Part shown: positions 1 to 5,939 of the stretch, in pieces
Numbering within the stretch: position 1 is the stretch's first letter
Layout: each line of letters opens with the position of its first letter
Source: Methanomethylovorans sp.
GTDB taxonomy: Archaea; Halobacteriota; Methanosarcinia; Methanosarcinales; Methanosarcinaceae
DNA length: 7,319 bases
Assembly (NCBI GenBank): GCA_020854785.1
Contig: JAHFZE010000305.1
Span: 1-7,319, forward strand
Reading direction: 5' to 3'
Notes under the pieces: generated by a model
What the model was told of the DNA's origin: nothing
The model's input: only the letters and a program-made list of their open reading frames with translations
Databases searched by the model: none
Program-made: the position numbers and the translations under genes

Positions 1-436
1 CATGATATTGATAGGAACTCAGATGTTAGCCCCTGAAAAAAAGATCTTTTCAGCAACTGGGAGCCAAAAGAACATAAGTTCTTTTCCTCTTATCCTGACC
101 GGGGGATCTATAGTAGGGTTTGCCGGTGGTTTGCTGGGAATTGGAGGGGGTTCGCTGGTAATGCCATTGCTGATCTATCTGGGATACGCTGTTAAAACAG
201 CTGCTGCTACTTCAGGACTTATTGTACTGTTCACTTCGTTTGCAGGATTTGTCGCGCACCTCAGTTCGTGGCAACCGGATATGCAACTTGTGATCTATAT
301 TACAATAGCAGCTTTTTTAGGTGCACAGGTGGGTTCTTATCTCATGTACACCAAATTGCAGCCTGAGACTTTGAGGAAAATGGTTGGCCTGGTGCTGTGG
401 ATCATGGCCTTGAGAATGATAGCAGGTCTTTTTTGA
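1..436 (+). CDS. TauE/SafE-family sulfite/anion permease, C-terminal part (5' end outside window)
   Basis: Integral membrane protein of the TauE/SafE family, whose members are proposed to export sulfite or organosulfonates or to move other anions. About 144 residues are visible, against roughly 250 for a full protein, so this is probably only the C-terminal half. An ATG lies at position 2, but it is more likely an internal codon than the start. The family glycine-rich signature is clear at residues 34-50 (GGSIVGFAGGLLGIGGG), followed by hydrophobic segments at about 52-62, 67-86, 95-116 and 126-143. In two-repeat members this signature marks the start of a repeat, here presumably the second. 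The frame ends at TGA 434-436. The substrate cannot be told from sequence. Sulfite is a substrate of the CoM pathway encoded nearby, but the gene is on the other strand and separated by a tRNA and sfsA, so a link is only suggestive. Confidence 0.8.
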   Translation, partial: MILIGTQMLAPEKKIFSATGSQKNISSFPLILTGGSIVGFAGGLLGIGGGSLVMPLLIYLGYAVKTAAATSGLIVLFTSFAGFVAHLSSWQPDMQLVIYITIAAFLGAQVGSYLMYTKLQPETLRKMVGLVLWIMALRMIAGLF

Positions 437-454
437 ACCCACACTGATGGAAAC

Positions 455-468
455 CTTTAAGAATTTTA
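455..468 (+). promoter_or_regulatory. possible TATA box for the tRNA-Arg gene
   Basis: A/T-rich TTTAAGAATTTTAT-like stretch preceded by a purine-rich GGAAAC that could serve as a BRE. Its centre lies about 30 nt upstream of the tRNA 5' end, so a start about 25 nt downstream would give a short 5' leader. It fits archaeal promoter layout but rests on composition only. Confidence 0.35.
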
Positions 469-490
469 TCGTAATCACATGTTCCATAAT

Positions 491-580
491 GGGCTCGTAG
501 GGTAGCCAGGATATCCTAATGGGCTTCGAAACCCATGGTGAAGATACCCATTGACTCGCGTTCGAATCGCGGCGGGCCCG
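491..580 (+). tRNA. tRNA-Arg(UCG) with an intron at 37/38
   Basis: Reads CGA and probably other CGN arginine codons. The cloverleaf is complete. The acceptor stem is 491-497 with 573-579 (six Watson-Crick pairs and one U-G). The D arm begins at 500 with the usual AGCCAGGATA loop. The anticodon stem ATGGG 519-523 pairs with CCCAT 547-551. The anticodon loop is C524 T525, TCG 526-528, A529, with A546 as position 38. The variable loop is 552-555. The T arm is 556-572 with TTCGAAT in the loop, and the discriminator is G580. Mature length after splicing would be 74 nt. CCA is not encoded, as expected in many archaea. The 16 extra bases at 530-545 form a canonical splice motif and are annotated separately. 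The gene ends 17 bp from the stop codon of the convergent sfsA. Confidence 0.93.
530..545 (+). other. 16-nt tRNA intron with bulge-helix-bulge splice motif
   Basis: Intron at the canonical 37/38 site. The central 4-bp helix pairs anticodon-loop CTTC 524-527 with intron GAAG 540-543. The 5' bulge is G528 A529 | A530 and the 3' bulge is A544 T545 | A546, each three nucleotides with the cut after the second. The rest of the intron is a mini-hairpin, ACC 531-533 and GGT 537-539 closing a CAT loop. The outer helix is the anticodon stem itself. This matches the substrate of archaeal tRNA splicing endonuclease, with almost no sequence to spare. Confidence 0.9.
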
Positions 581-597
581 CCTGATCCTATTAAGGT

Positions 598-1332
598 TCA
601 TTGACAAAGAGGCAACTTTCCGCAGTATTGTACATGCCCTCGATCACCATCCGCTCTGAACGTGAACACGAGAGGGTGGACCTGTACCCCTTCTTTGAGA
701 GCATGCTCAAAAGCAGCAGCGAAATCCGGATCTATTTTCTCATGTGCGCCGAAACATTGTGACTCCTGCCGGAAAACCAATACCAGCATAATAGCTTTAT
801 CACCTGAGTGCACTCCTTTTATAAGTTCCTCAACATGCCTTCTTCCGCGTATCGTGGGAGCGTCTGGAAACATCGCCCTGCCATTTTCAGCTAAAGTGCA
901 TCCTTTAACTTCAACCCATGTTCTGTGACCAGCCACCTTAAGCAGATAATCCAGCCTGCTCTCCCCGAAAACCTGCTCAGGCAGGATCTTCTCGGTATTT
1001 GCTAGGCTCTGTATTATTTTATTTTCCAGAACCCACATAGAGATCTGTCTGTGATATCCGGAATGTGTAAGAACGAAGTTATCTCCAGCTTTGCCAGCTA
1101 TGAGGTCCCATTCTGTTTTCCTGTTCTTCCCCTTAGCCTTTTTCAGAAGCACATGGTTTCCGGGATAGAGTATATCCGTAAGCCTTCCGGGATCATGTAT
1201 GTGTACCTTTTCACTTTTTGGTCCTAGGGGGTTGACAATGTCCACTATCCCCAGAAACCTGTTCGGCCTGGAAACCAGGATCCCCTCTGCATCAAGGGGA
1301 ATGTCAAGCACATGTCTTGAAACGTGTTTCAT
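598..1332 (-). CDS. sfsA: SfsA family protein (sugar fermentation stimulation protein homolog)
   Basis: 244 residues, close to the usual 230-240 of the family. SfsA proteins combine an N-terminal OB-like DNA-binding region with a PD-(D/E)XK nuclease-like domain. The archaeal role is not established, and the name comes from an E. coli maltose-utilisation phenotype. The family block around HIHDPGRL is at 44-51. The nuclease-like core has ESRLDYLL at 124-131 and WVEVKGCTL at 139-147, giving D128, E141 and K143 as candidate metal/catalytic residues. The FPDAPTIRGRRHVEEL block follows at 155-170. The start ATG at 1332 has no clear ribosome binding site but has a TATA-like box about 29 nt upstream, which suggests a leaderless or very short-leader mRNA. 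It lies 80 bp downstream of the CoM operon on the same strand and looks separately transcribed. Confidence 0.92.
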   Translation of the reverse strand: MKHVSRHVLDIPLDAEGILVSRPNRFLGIVDIVNPLGPKSEKVHIHDPGRLTDILYPGNHVLLKKAKGKNRKTEWDLIAGKAGDNFVLTHSGYHRQISMWVLENKIIQSLANTEKILPEQVFGESRLDYLLKVAGHRTWVEVKGCTLAENGRAMFPDAPTIRGRRHVEELIKGVHSGDKAIMLVLVFRQESQCFGAHEKIDPDFAAAFEHALKEGVQVHPLVFTFRADGDRGHVQYCGKLPLCQ

Positions 1333-1356
1333 GTTCTTTTCTCTTATTGATTATTT

Positions 1357-1366
1357 TCTTTAAAGA
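1357..1366 (-). promoter_or_regulatory. TATA-like box for sfsA
   Basis: On the minus strand the sequence reads TCTTTAAAGA. Its centre is about 29 nt upstream of the sfsA ATG. With normal archaeal TATA-to-start spacing, transcription would begin within a few bases of the start codon. This agrees with the absence of a Shine-Dalgarno sequence there. Confidence 0.4.
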
Positions 1367-1412
1367 TGGTTTTTTGAAAGGCAAAGTGCATTTTTATTTT
1401 GCTTTTTTGATT

Positions 1413-1994
1413 TCAGCATTGGGCATTTTTTATATCAGTATTCTCCAAAACCTCGCCCATGAACCATGCCAGTATGGTCTCAGGGCATATGTCGATAAGA
1501 GGTACCTGTGCATTTCCGGGCTGCACTTTGACCACTATGACACCACTTTTTACATTTTCAAGTAACTTGATCAGCCCTTCCTGTGTATAAGATGTGTATA
1601 CCTCCCGTATCCCTGCTCCCTTTGCCATAGCTGCAAGGTCAGTATACATTGAAGTGGCCGTAGGTTCATCACCCGTGGAGCCGTATGTGCCATTATCTAT
1701 TATTATAAGCAGATAGTTTGGGGGGTGCTGGCTTGCTATGGTTGCAAGACTACCCAAGTTCATAAGCATGGAGCCATCACCCTCGATGGTCATGACATGT
1801 CTTTGTGGCTTTGCGAGGGACAAGCCCAGGCCAATGGATGAAGCAAGCCCCATAGAACCCAGCATATAGAAGTTGCGTGGCGCATCGCATACGTGGTACA
1901 GTTCCTTACAGGGGATACCAATGTTGCTTATCAGCAGTGAACTGTCTTCTCTGGCTTTCTCTGCAATGATCCTGATAGCATCCAGACGTATCAT
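1413..1994 (-). CDS. comE: sulfopyruvate decarboxylase beta subunit
   Basis: Thiamine-diphosphate-binding half of the enzyme that converts sulfopyruvate to sulfoacetaldehyde and CO2 in CoM synthesis, acting in the cytoplasm together with ComD. 193 residues. The TPP/Mg motif is visible: GDG at 72-74 and N101 in IIIDNGTYGSTG, with the expected spacing of about 27. NFYMLGSMGLASSIGLGLSLA at 41-61 is typical of the C-terminal (PP) domain of TPP-dependent decarboxylases. The start ATG shares its first base with the last base of the comD TAA stop. GGAGGT lies at 1999-2004 inside the end of comD, 4 nt before the ATG, consistent with translational coupling. It is the last gene of the operon. The stop is TGA, and no convincing terminator was seen in the 80 bp before sfsA. 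Confidence 0.93.
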   Translation of the reverse strand: MIRLDAIRIIAEKAREDSSLLISNIGIPCKELYHVCDAPRNFYMLGSMGLASSIGLGLSLAKPQRHVMTIEGDGSMLMNLGSLATIASQHPPNYLLIIIDNGTYGSTGDEPTATSMYTDLAAMAKGAGIREVYTSYTQEGLIKLLENVKSGVIVVKVQPGNAQVPLIDICPETILAWFMGEVLENTDIKNAQC

Positions 1995-2497
1995 TATAAC
2001 CTCCAGAAGCCTATTTTGAACAGTATTGCCACAGGTGACCTCTTTTCCTGTGCAGTGGTCATTGCTTCAACAATAGCTCCTTCAGCCTCTGTTTTTGACG
2101 CAGGTACAAAAAACGGGATATTCATTGTTTCTAGTAAAGGCATGGTAAGATCTCCCATAGGCACCTGGGCGCATACCGGTTCCCCTTCCACACCCCTGTG
2201 ACTCATGATCATGAGAAGGGGTATGCCATACAGTTTGTTAAGGGAAGCAAGGGCATTAATAGAATTCCCAAGACCGGAATTCTGCATCAGCATCGCAGTT
2301 CTCCTTCCACCCATATATGCTCCGGCACATACACCCACGCCTTCCTCTTCCCTCGTGACCGGCACATGGATGATATCTGGGTCCTTGTCGACCATAGATA
2401 TAAGTTCCTTCAGGTTCACGCAGGGCACACTTACCACGAAGTCGAGACCTGCTTTTTTCATGCCTCGCAGCACTGCTATTGACGGGCTATTGTCCAT
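1994..2497 (-). CDS. comD: sulfopyruvate decarboxylase alpha subunit
   Basis: Pyrimidine-binding half of sulfopyruvate decarboxylase, partner of the adjacent ComE. 167 residues, the usual size for a stand-alone alpha subunit. The family block [17 protein letters not shown] at 48-64 carries the glutamates (50-52), one of which is expected to activate the TPP cofactor. [16 protein letters not shown] at 71-86 and [10 protein letters not shown] at 98-107 are also characteristic. The ATG at 2497 is preceded by GAGGAT (2503-2508) with 5-nt spacing. It follows the Fe-S protein gene after 27 nt and overlaps comE by one base. I recall the two subunits being fused in some Methanosarcina species, while here they are separate. 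Confidence 0.93.
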   Translation of the reverse strand: MDNSPSIAVLRGMKKAGLDFVVSVPCVNLKELISMVDKDPDIIHVPVTREEEGVGVCAGAYMGGRRTAMLMQNSGLGNSINALASLNKLYGIPLLMIMSHRGVEGEPVCAQVPMGDLTMPLLETMNIPFFVPASKTEAEGAIVEAMTTAQEKRSPVAILFKIGFWRL

Positions 2498-2524
2498 CCT
2501 GTATCCTCAGTTGTTACTACTTCT

Positions 2525-3154
2525 TCACCACACTTTAAGGTCGATGGCCTCTATCCGAAGCCTGCGGCCCTCTACAGATACCACGATTCCGGAATGCACT
2601 TTCTGCATCATGCAGTGTTCCGGCAGGAACTTCACTGTCTGGCACACTGATGGAACCTTTCCTTTGACCACTATGCCTTCGAAGGCAAGGATCATGCATA
2701 GTCCGATATCCTTGACCGCAAGCTCGTTCTTTCCAAGCCTGTGCAATGGTCCAACTATATGGACAGTGTATATACCGGGAGATATATCTATAACCCGGGC
2801 AAAATGTGTGATCGGACAGCCCAGTGGCCTGTAGCGCAGTATGTCCCCTGCCTCTATCTCAAGAGAGCCATCCAAAGGATGTATATCTTCTCTGCAGGAA
2901 CATTCCCCATGCAAGGGACCAAGTGAAAAATCAGCTCTGAGGCCATCAATGATGCCTGTTACTTCATCTTCGTTCTTTTCCTGACCTACAAGCCCCTTTA
3001 ACTGCTCCAGATTTGTTCTGAACATCTCCCTTTCAAGGAAAGCGCAGCGTGCAAGGGATGCTGCATCTGTGATGTGTAAGGCAAAATCCCTGCATTGCTT
3101 AAAACCACAGCCCCCACAATTATATCCTGGGAGCAGGGACAAGACCTTGTCCAC
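2525..3154 (-). CDS. [4Fe-4S] domain protein of unknown function in the CoM operon
   Basis: 209 residues, soluble. The N-terminus is a four-cysteine Fe-S motif, C13-x2-C16-x4-C21-x15-C37 within LLPGYNCGGCGFKQCRDFA. This is the type of 4Fe-4S domain also found at the N-terminus of the corrinoid Fe-S protein of acetyl-CoA synthase and in RnfB. After a helical linker (about 40-75) comes a beta-rich C-terminal domain (about 95-209) that I do not recognise. It has further cysteines at 85, 87, 113, 153, 171 and 181 that could bind a second metal or redox centre. The start is GTG at 3154, 3 nt after the GTPase stop, and is chosen because GGTGA lies 7 nt upstream and the Fe-S motif begins almost at once. 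Operon position between a metal-type GTPase and ComDE suggests a role in CoM synthesis or its activation. The function is not known to me. Confidence 0.85.
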   Translation of the reverse strand: MDKVLSLLPGYNCGGCGFKQCRDFALHITDAASLARCAFLEREMFRTNLEQLKGLVGQEKNEDEVTGIIDGLRADFSLGPLHGECSCREDIHPLDGSLEIEAGDILRYRPLGCPITHFARVIDISPGIYTVHIVGPLHRLGKNELAVKDIGLCMILAFEGIVVKGKVPSVCQTVKFLPEHCMMQKVHSGIVVSVEGRRLRIEAIDLKVW

Positions 3155-3157
3155 CGT

Positions 3158-3856
3158 TCACTCACCCCTGTATCCCATAGAACCGTCCAGGCTGCGCAAC
3201 ACTCCCATGTGATGTTTGCGTGCCACTCGCATCTCACCGGTACACAATGAACAAATTGCAAGAGGAGGATTATACCTTAATTTCATATTGGTCACTGTAT
3301 CAGGGGAAACACGTATTAATTCAGCCAGTTCGAAAGAGCCTTTACCTGTAAGGCCATTGGCCTCCACAATACTGCATCCGGGGTTCACATCCAGTACCCT
3401 TTCCCTGAACACTTCCCGCTCTGCCTGGGAAACCACGTCTCCTTTTGTCATGACCACCACATCAGCAGTTGTGAGCAGCGGGCCGACCTTAAGAGGAGTG
3501 TTCGGCCCGGTAGTCACATCGATCACACATACTGCCAGGCATGCGTCAGGATAAGGAGCGCACCGCAGGCAAAGACCCGCGGTTTCATTGAGCAGTAGAT
3601 CAGCTCCCTGAGCATGTGCCCATCTGAGCATGTCCTCTGTGTTGTAAATAGTAAAATGATCCGGGCACATGTCCTTCGCAAGCCCTACCTGTACCGGTAT
3701 CCCAAGCCTGATGAACCTCTGATCATCATCTGTCCACAGGCAGTCTATTTTGACCACAGCAGGTCTGCTACCCAACGATAAAAGAGCTTTTATAGTGTGA
3801 AGTAGGAGAGAAGTTTTACCTGAGCCCGGGGTCCCGGCAAGTACAACAAGTTTCAT
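3158..3856 (-). CDS. P-loop GTPase, HypB/UreG/CooC-like, cysteine-rich
   Basis: 232 residues, soluble, of the SIMIBI class of metallochaperone or maturation NTPases. The P-loop is GTPGSGKT at 8-15. VKIDCLWTDDDQ at 35-46 occupies the switch region. VIDVTTGPN at 111-119 precedes the base-specificity motif TKGD at 137-140, a variant of NKxD that points to GTP. Unusual features are the cysteine clusters: C39, C64, ETAGLCLRCAPYPDAC at 91-106 (C96, C99, C106), C110, and a C-terminal CSLC at 202-205. These resemble metal or Fe-S cluster ligands and suggest handling of metal or a cluster for a partner, perhaps the Fe-S protein next door. Its ATG overlaps the ABC ATPase stop (ATGA), with GAGGGT 5 nt upstream. 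The exact target is unknown, and it could be an ATPase. Confidence 0.83.
   Translation of the reverse strand: MKLVVLAGTPGSGKTSLLLHTIKALLSLGSRPAVVKIDCLWTDDDQRFIRLGIPVQVGLAKDMCPDHFTIYNTEDMLRWAHAQGADLLLNETAGLCLRCAPYPDACLAVCVIDVTTGPNTPLKVGPLLTTADVVVMTKGDVVSQAEREVFRERVLDVNPGCSIVEANGLTGKGSFELAELIRVSPDTVTNMKLRYNPPLAICSLCTGEMRVARKHHMGVLRSLDGSMGYRGE
3162..3166 (-). promoter_or_regulatory. ribosome binding site fixing a GTG start
   Basis: GGTGA on the minus strand lies 7 nt upstream of the GTG at 3154 and inside the last codons of the GTPase gene. It supports the GTG as the true start of the Fe-S protein and coupling to the upstream gene. Confidence 0.6.
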
Positions 3857-4617
3857 ACCGTACCCTCAACAAGATCGCCCCTGCGGATGGTTTCCCTGAG
3901 GGAGAGCAGCCAGTTATCCACTTCAGCTATCTTGCAACATATCTGTTGTTCCTGCGAGCTTGTAGTTATGACATCCACCATACCCCCGTTCTTCATAACA
4001 ATCCTGCGGGTGGCCATGAGAGCCAGCACAGGGTCATGGGTCACAACTACCACTATCTTGCCTTCGCATGCAAGCAGTTCCAGAGCTTCCTGCTTTCTTA
4101 TGCCTGCATTTTCGATCTCATCGATGAGCACCACAGGAGAATCGCTGATAACCGCAATGTCCGCAGTCATGAGAGAACGTGATTGTCCACCGCTGAGTGC
4201 TGTAAGGTGATGATGCAGGGCTATGGGTTCTCCAGTAAGAGTATTGGCAAGCTGCAATACCCTCTCCACAAGCTCCGGTCCCTTTCCTCTGCTACGTGCA
4301 TGCATTACCAGAAAATCCTCTACGGTCATGTCTGCCAGAAAATGCATTTTCTGTGAGAGCTGGGCTACCAGTTTAAGCCGGGGGTCCACCCTGACAGAGG
4401 CATCTGGCACCTCTCCGTTAACAAGTACATGCCTCCCTGAAGATGTATCCCCTCTTGCAAGCTGCTCTATGTCATCTATAAGAGTACTTTTCCCTGAACC
4501 TGTGGGACCAACTATGCCTATGATCTCGCCTTTGTTAACTTTTATTTTGTTGATGCACTCCGGCACCCCTTCTTTATTGACACCGCCCAGAATGGTCAGT
4601 GTTGTAACATCTCTCAT
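3853..4617 (-). CDS. stand-alone ABC-type ATPase of unknown function
   Basis: 254 residues, a single soluble ABC nucleotide-binding domain. Walker A is GPTGSGKS at 37-44, the Q-loop glutamine is about 86, the signature is LSGGQSRSL at 141-149, Walker B is VVLIDE at 162-167, and the H-loop is H194 in VTHD. The residues after Walker B (ENAGI) depart from the usual P-T-x-x-L-D pattern of transporter ATPases. No membrane subunit gene lies nearby, so a non-transport role seems likely, comparable in principle to soluble ABC ATPases that drive assembly or activation. The C-terminal 40 residues (about 215-254) lie outside the core fold. The gene starts 4 nt after the cysteate synthase stop with AGAGGT at 4624-4629, and overlaps the GTPase by 4 nt, so the three are surely cotranscribed. 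Confidence 0.85.
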   Translation of the reverse strand: MRDVTTLTILGGVNKEGVPECINKIKVNKGEIIGIVGPTGSGKSTLIDDIEQLARGDTSSGRHVLVNGEVPDASVRVDPRLKLVAQLSQKMHFLADMTVEDFLVMHARSRGKGPELVERVLQLANTLTGEPIALHHHLTALSGGQSRSLMTADIAVISDSPVVLIDEIENAGIRKQEALELLACEGKIVVVVTHDPVLALMATRRIVMKNGGMVDVITTSSQEQQICCKIAEVDNWLLSLRETIRRGDLVEGTV

Positions 4618-4621
4618 ATAC

Positions 4622-5884
4622 CTACCTCTGAAACTTCTCTGAGACTTTATCTACTATCTTCGACTCTGCTTCCGGGTCATGGGCAGAAACTCTTATGTCC
4701 GGTACGATCGGGTACAAATTACAGTCCCTGCGCAATCTTTCCATTCCCCCGCCAGTGATATTGAGCACGATACTATCATTGTGACCTGTGAACTTCTTTT
4801 CCACAGCTTGCATAAGAGCGGCAACTGCAACTGCAGCAGCCGGATTTATGTCAATGCCTTCCAGTTCTTCGAACAACTGTTGTGCGTGCGCTGCAGCAGC
4901 ATTATCGATGCCATACATCCGGCCTCCTGTGGCCTGGAGGGCATCCCTCACACCTCCAGCAACAGAATATGGAGGTTTTCTGTTGAAAAGCACATCATCG
5001 TACATATCCTCTGGACATTTCCCATCCACTATACTTTGATCTGTAATGTTACCTGCCCGCATACTGATAAGAGGTGCACACGGCAGGTTCTGTGCCAGAT
5101 GTAATTGTGGCAGCACATTGCCAAAACTTCCGTCCTGTATGAGCCTTATGGAAGCCTCCCAGGCAGAGATGCCGCCAGTTCCGCTTCCCACGGCCTGGAA
5201 ATAATGCATGGGCAGTTTTTTCATAGTAAGTACTGCATCCAGCATCACTGTACCCATGCCGTCCCTGCGTGCAACGTTCTTTGCTCCCCCTTCACTCACG
5301 AACCTCTGCCTTAATGCCACTTTGTTGGCAAGTTCGATGGCATTGTAATAATCCCCCTCTACAGTTACCAGGCATATTGAAGATGCATCTGCATGCAGGG
5401 TCCAGAGCCTATGAACACTATTTTCTGGAACAACAAGCAGCAATGGCTGTCCTGTGATACAACACACATGCGCAAAAGCTCGGGCAGTGTTCCCTGCTGA
5501 AGCGACGACCATTATCCTCCCATCCTGTCTTTCCAGCAATCTCTGCATTGTCGGGAAAGCTTCCAGATCCTTGAAAGTACATGTCATCATGGAAGCATTC
5601 TTCTCTGGCCAATATCCGTTAAAAGCTACATACAGATCAGAAAGGCCAAGTTTCCTGGCAAAAGCTTCACTTTTATATGTCACAGTCTTGCCTGTACCTT
5701 CACTGATAATACCTTCCACAGGAAGCCAATCATAGAATTCCCAGATCCCAGGCATGTTCCTGGGGGTTAGCTGCAATGGCCCATAAAAAGTGCGTAGAAG
5801 TGCATCATGTCCTTTACTGCATATCAAAGACATTGGATCCTGCATTTCCCCACAGGTTGGACATCTTACAGAATACTTATGCAT
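4622..5884 (-). CDS. cysteate synthase (PLP enzyme, CoM biosynthesis)
   Basis: Makes L-cysteate from O-phospho-L-serine and sulfite, the first committed step of CoM synthesis in Methanosarcinales. It is a PLP fold-type II enzyme derived from threonine synthase. Numbering from M at 5884 (420 residues): a partial zinc-ribbon-like N-terminus CPTCG at 8-12 with C22; PLP lysine K105 in TCTFKDLEA; SAGNTARAFA at 129-138 for substrate binding; GSGTGG at 233-238 for the PLP phosphate; NITGGGMER at 375-383 near the cofactor ring. Two further in-frame ATGs at 5905 and 5926 would add 7 or 14 residues. I prefer 5884 because the cysteine-pair N-terminus then starts at once, as I expect for the family, and a BRE/TATA-like box lies about 26 nt upstream, suggesting a leaderless mRNA. 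It heads the six-gene operon. Ordinary threonine synthase is the alternative, but the ComDE context argues against it. Confidence 0.9.
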   Translation of the reverse strand: MHKYSVRCPTCGEMQDPMSLICSKGHDALLRTFYGPLQLTPRNMPGIWEFYDWLPVEGIISEGTGKTVTYKSEAFARKLGLSDLYVAFNGYWPEKNASMMTCTFKDLEAFPTMQRLLERQDGRIMVVASAGNTARAFAHVCCITGQPLLLVVPENSVHRLWTLHADASSICLVTVEGDYYNAIELANKVALRQRFVSEGGAKNVARRDGMGTVMLDAVLTMKKLPMHYFQAVGSGTGGISAWEASIRLIQDGSFGNVLPQLHLAQNLPCAPLISMRAGNITDQSIVDGKCPEDMYDDVLFNRKPPYSVAGGVRDALQATGGRMYGIDNAAAAHAQQLFEELEGIDINPAAAVAVAALMQAVEKKFTGHNDSIVLNITGGGMERLRRDCNLYPIVPDIRVSAHDPEAESKIVDKVSEKFQR

Positions 5885-5905
5885 AAGGCCAACTTGGCAA
5901 TGCAT
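5879..5905. repeat. interrupted palindrome at the operon start, candidate operator
   Basis: The inner arms GCCAA (5888-5892) and TTGGC (5894-5898) surround a single C. The outer arms are ATGCAT at 5879-5884 and ATGCAT at 5900-5905, giving 11 matched positions per arm with a 2-nt offset in the spacers. It lies directly downstream of the TATA-like box and covers the expected transcription start and two candidate start codons. This is where archaeal repressors often bind. It could also form an RNA hairpin if transcription starts further upstream. Confidence 0.5.
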
Positions 5906-5920
5906 GATAAATATGTTTCC
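5906..5920 (-). promoter_or_regulatory. BRE/TATA-like promoter of the CoM operon
   Basis: The minus strand reads GGAAAC followed by ATATTTATC, a good match to the archaeal BRE plus TATA layout. The TATA centre near 5910 is about 26 nt upstream of the ATG at 5884. An alternative A/T-rich region lies at about 5930-5942 and another at about 5980-5995, so this is the best but not the only candidate. Confidence 0.45.
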
Positions 5921-5939
5921 TTGCATATGAGTTTATTTA

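Noticed and set aside
317..607. 96-residue minus-strand frame covering the tRNA gene
   Set aside because: It runs antisense through the permease end and the whole tRNA, with no promoter, ribosome binding site or recognisable protein character.
1381..1408. Hairpin GCAAA/TTTGC followed by six T residues, terminator-like on the plus strand
   Set aside because: No plus-strand gene leads into it, and on the minus strand, where comE ends, the run is A rather than T. The 5-bp stem is weak in this A/T-rich spacer.
2205..2834. 209-residue plus-strand frame opposite comD and the Fe-S protein
   Set aside because: Composition is rich in Ser, Thr, Pro and Ile as expected from the complement of real genes. 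The opposite strand has clear family motifs.
4622..5884. Reading the PLP enzyme as threonine synthase
   Set aside because: The fold is shared, but the operon with ComDE and the TCTFKDLEA lysine motif fit cysteate synthase better.
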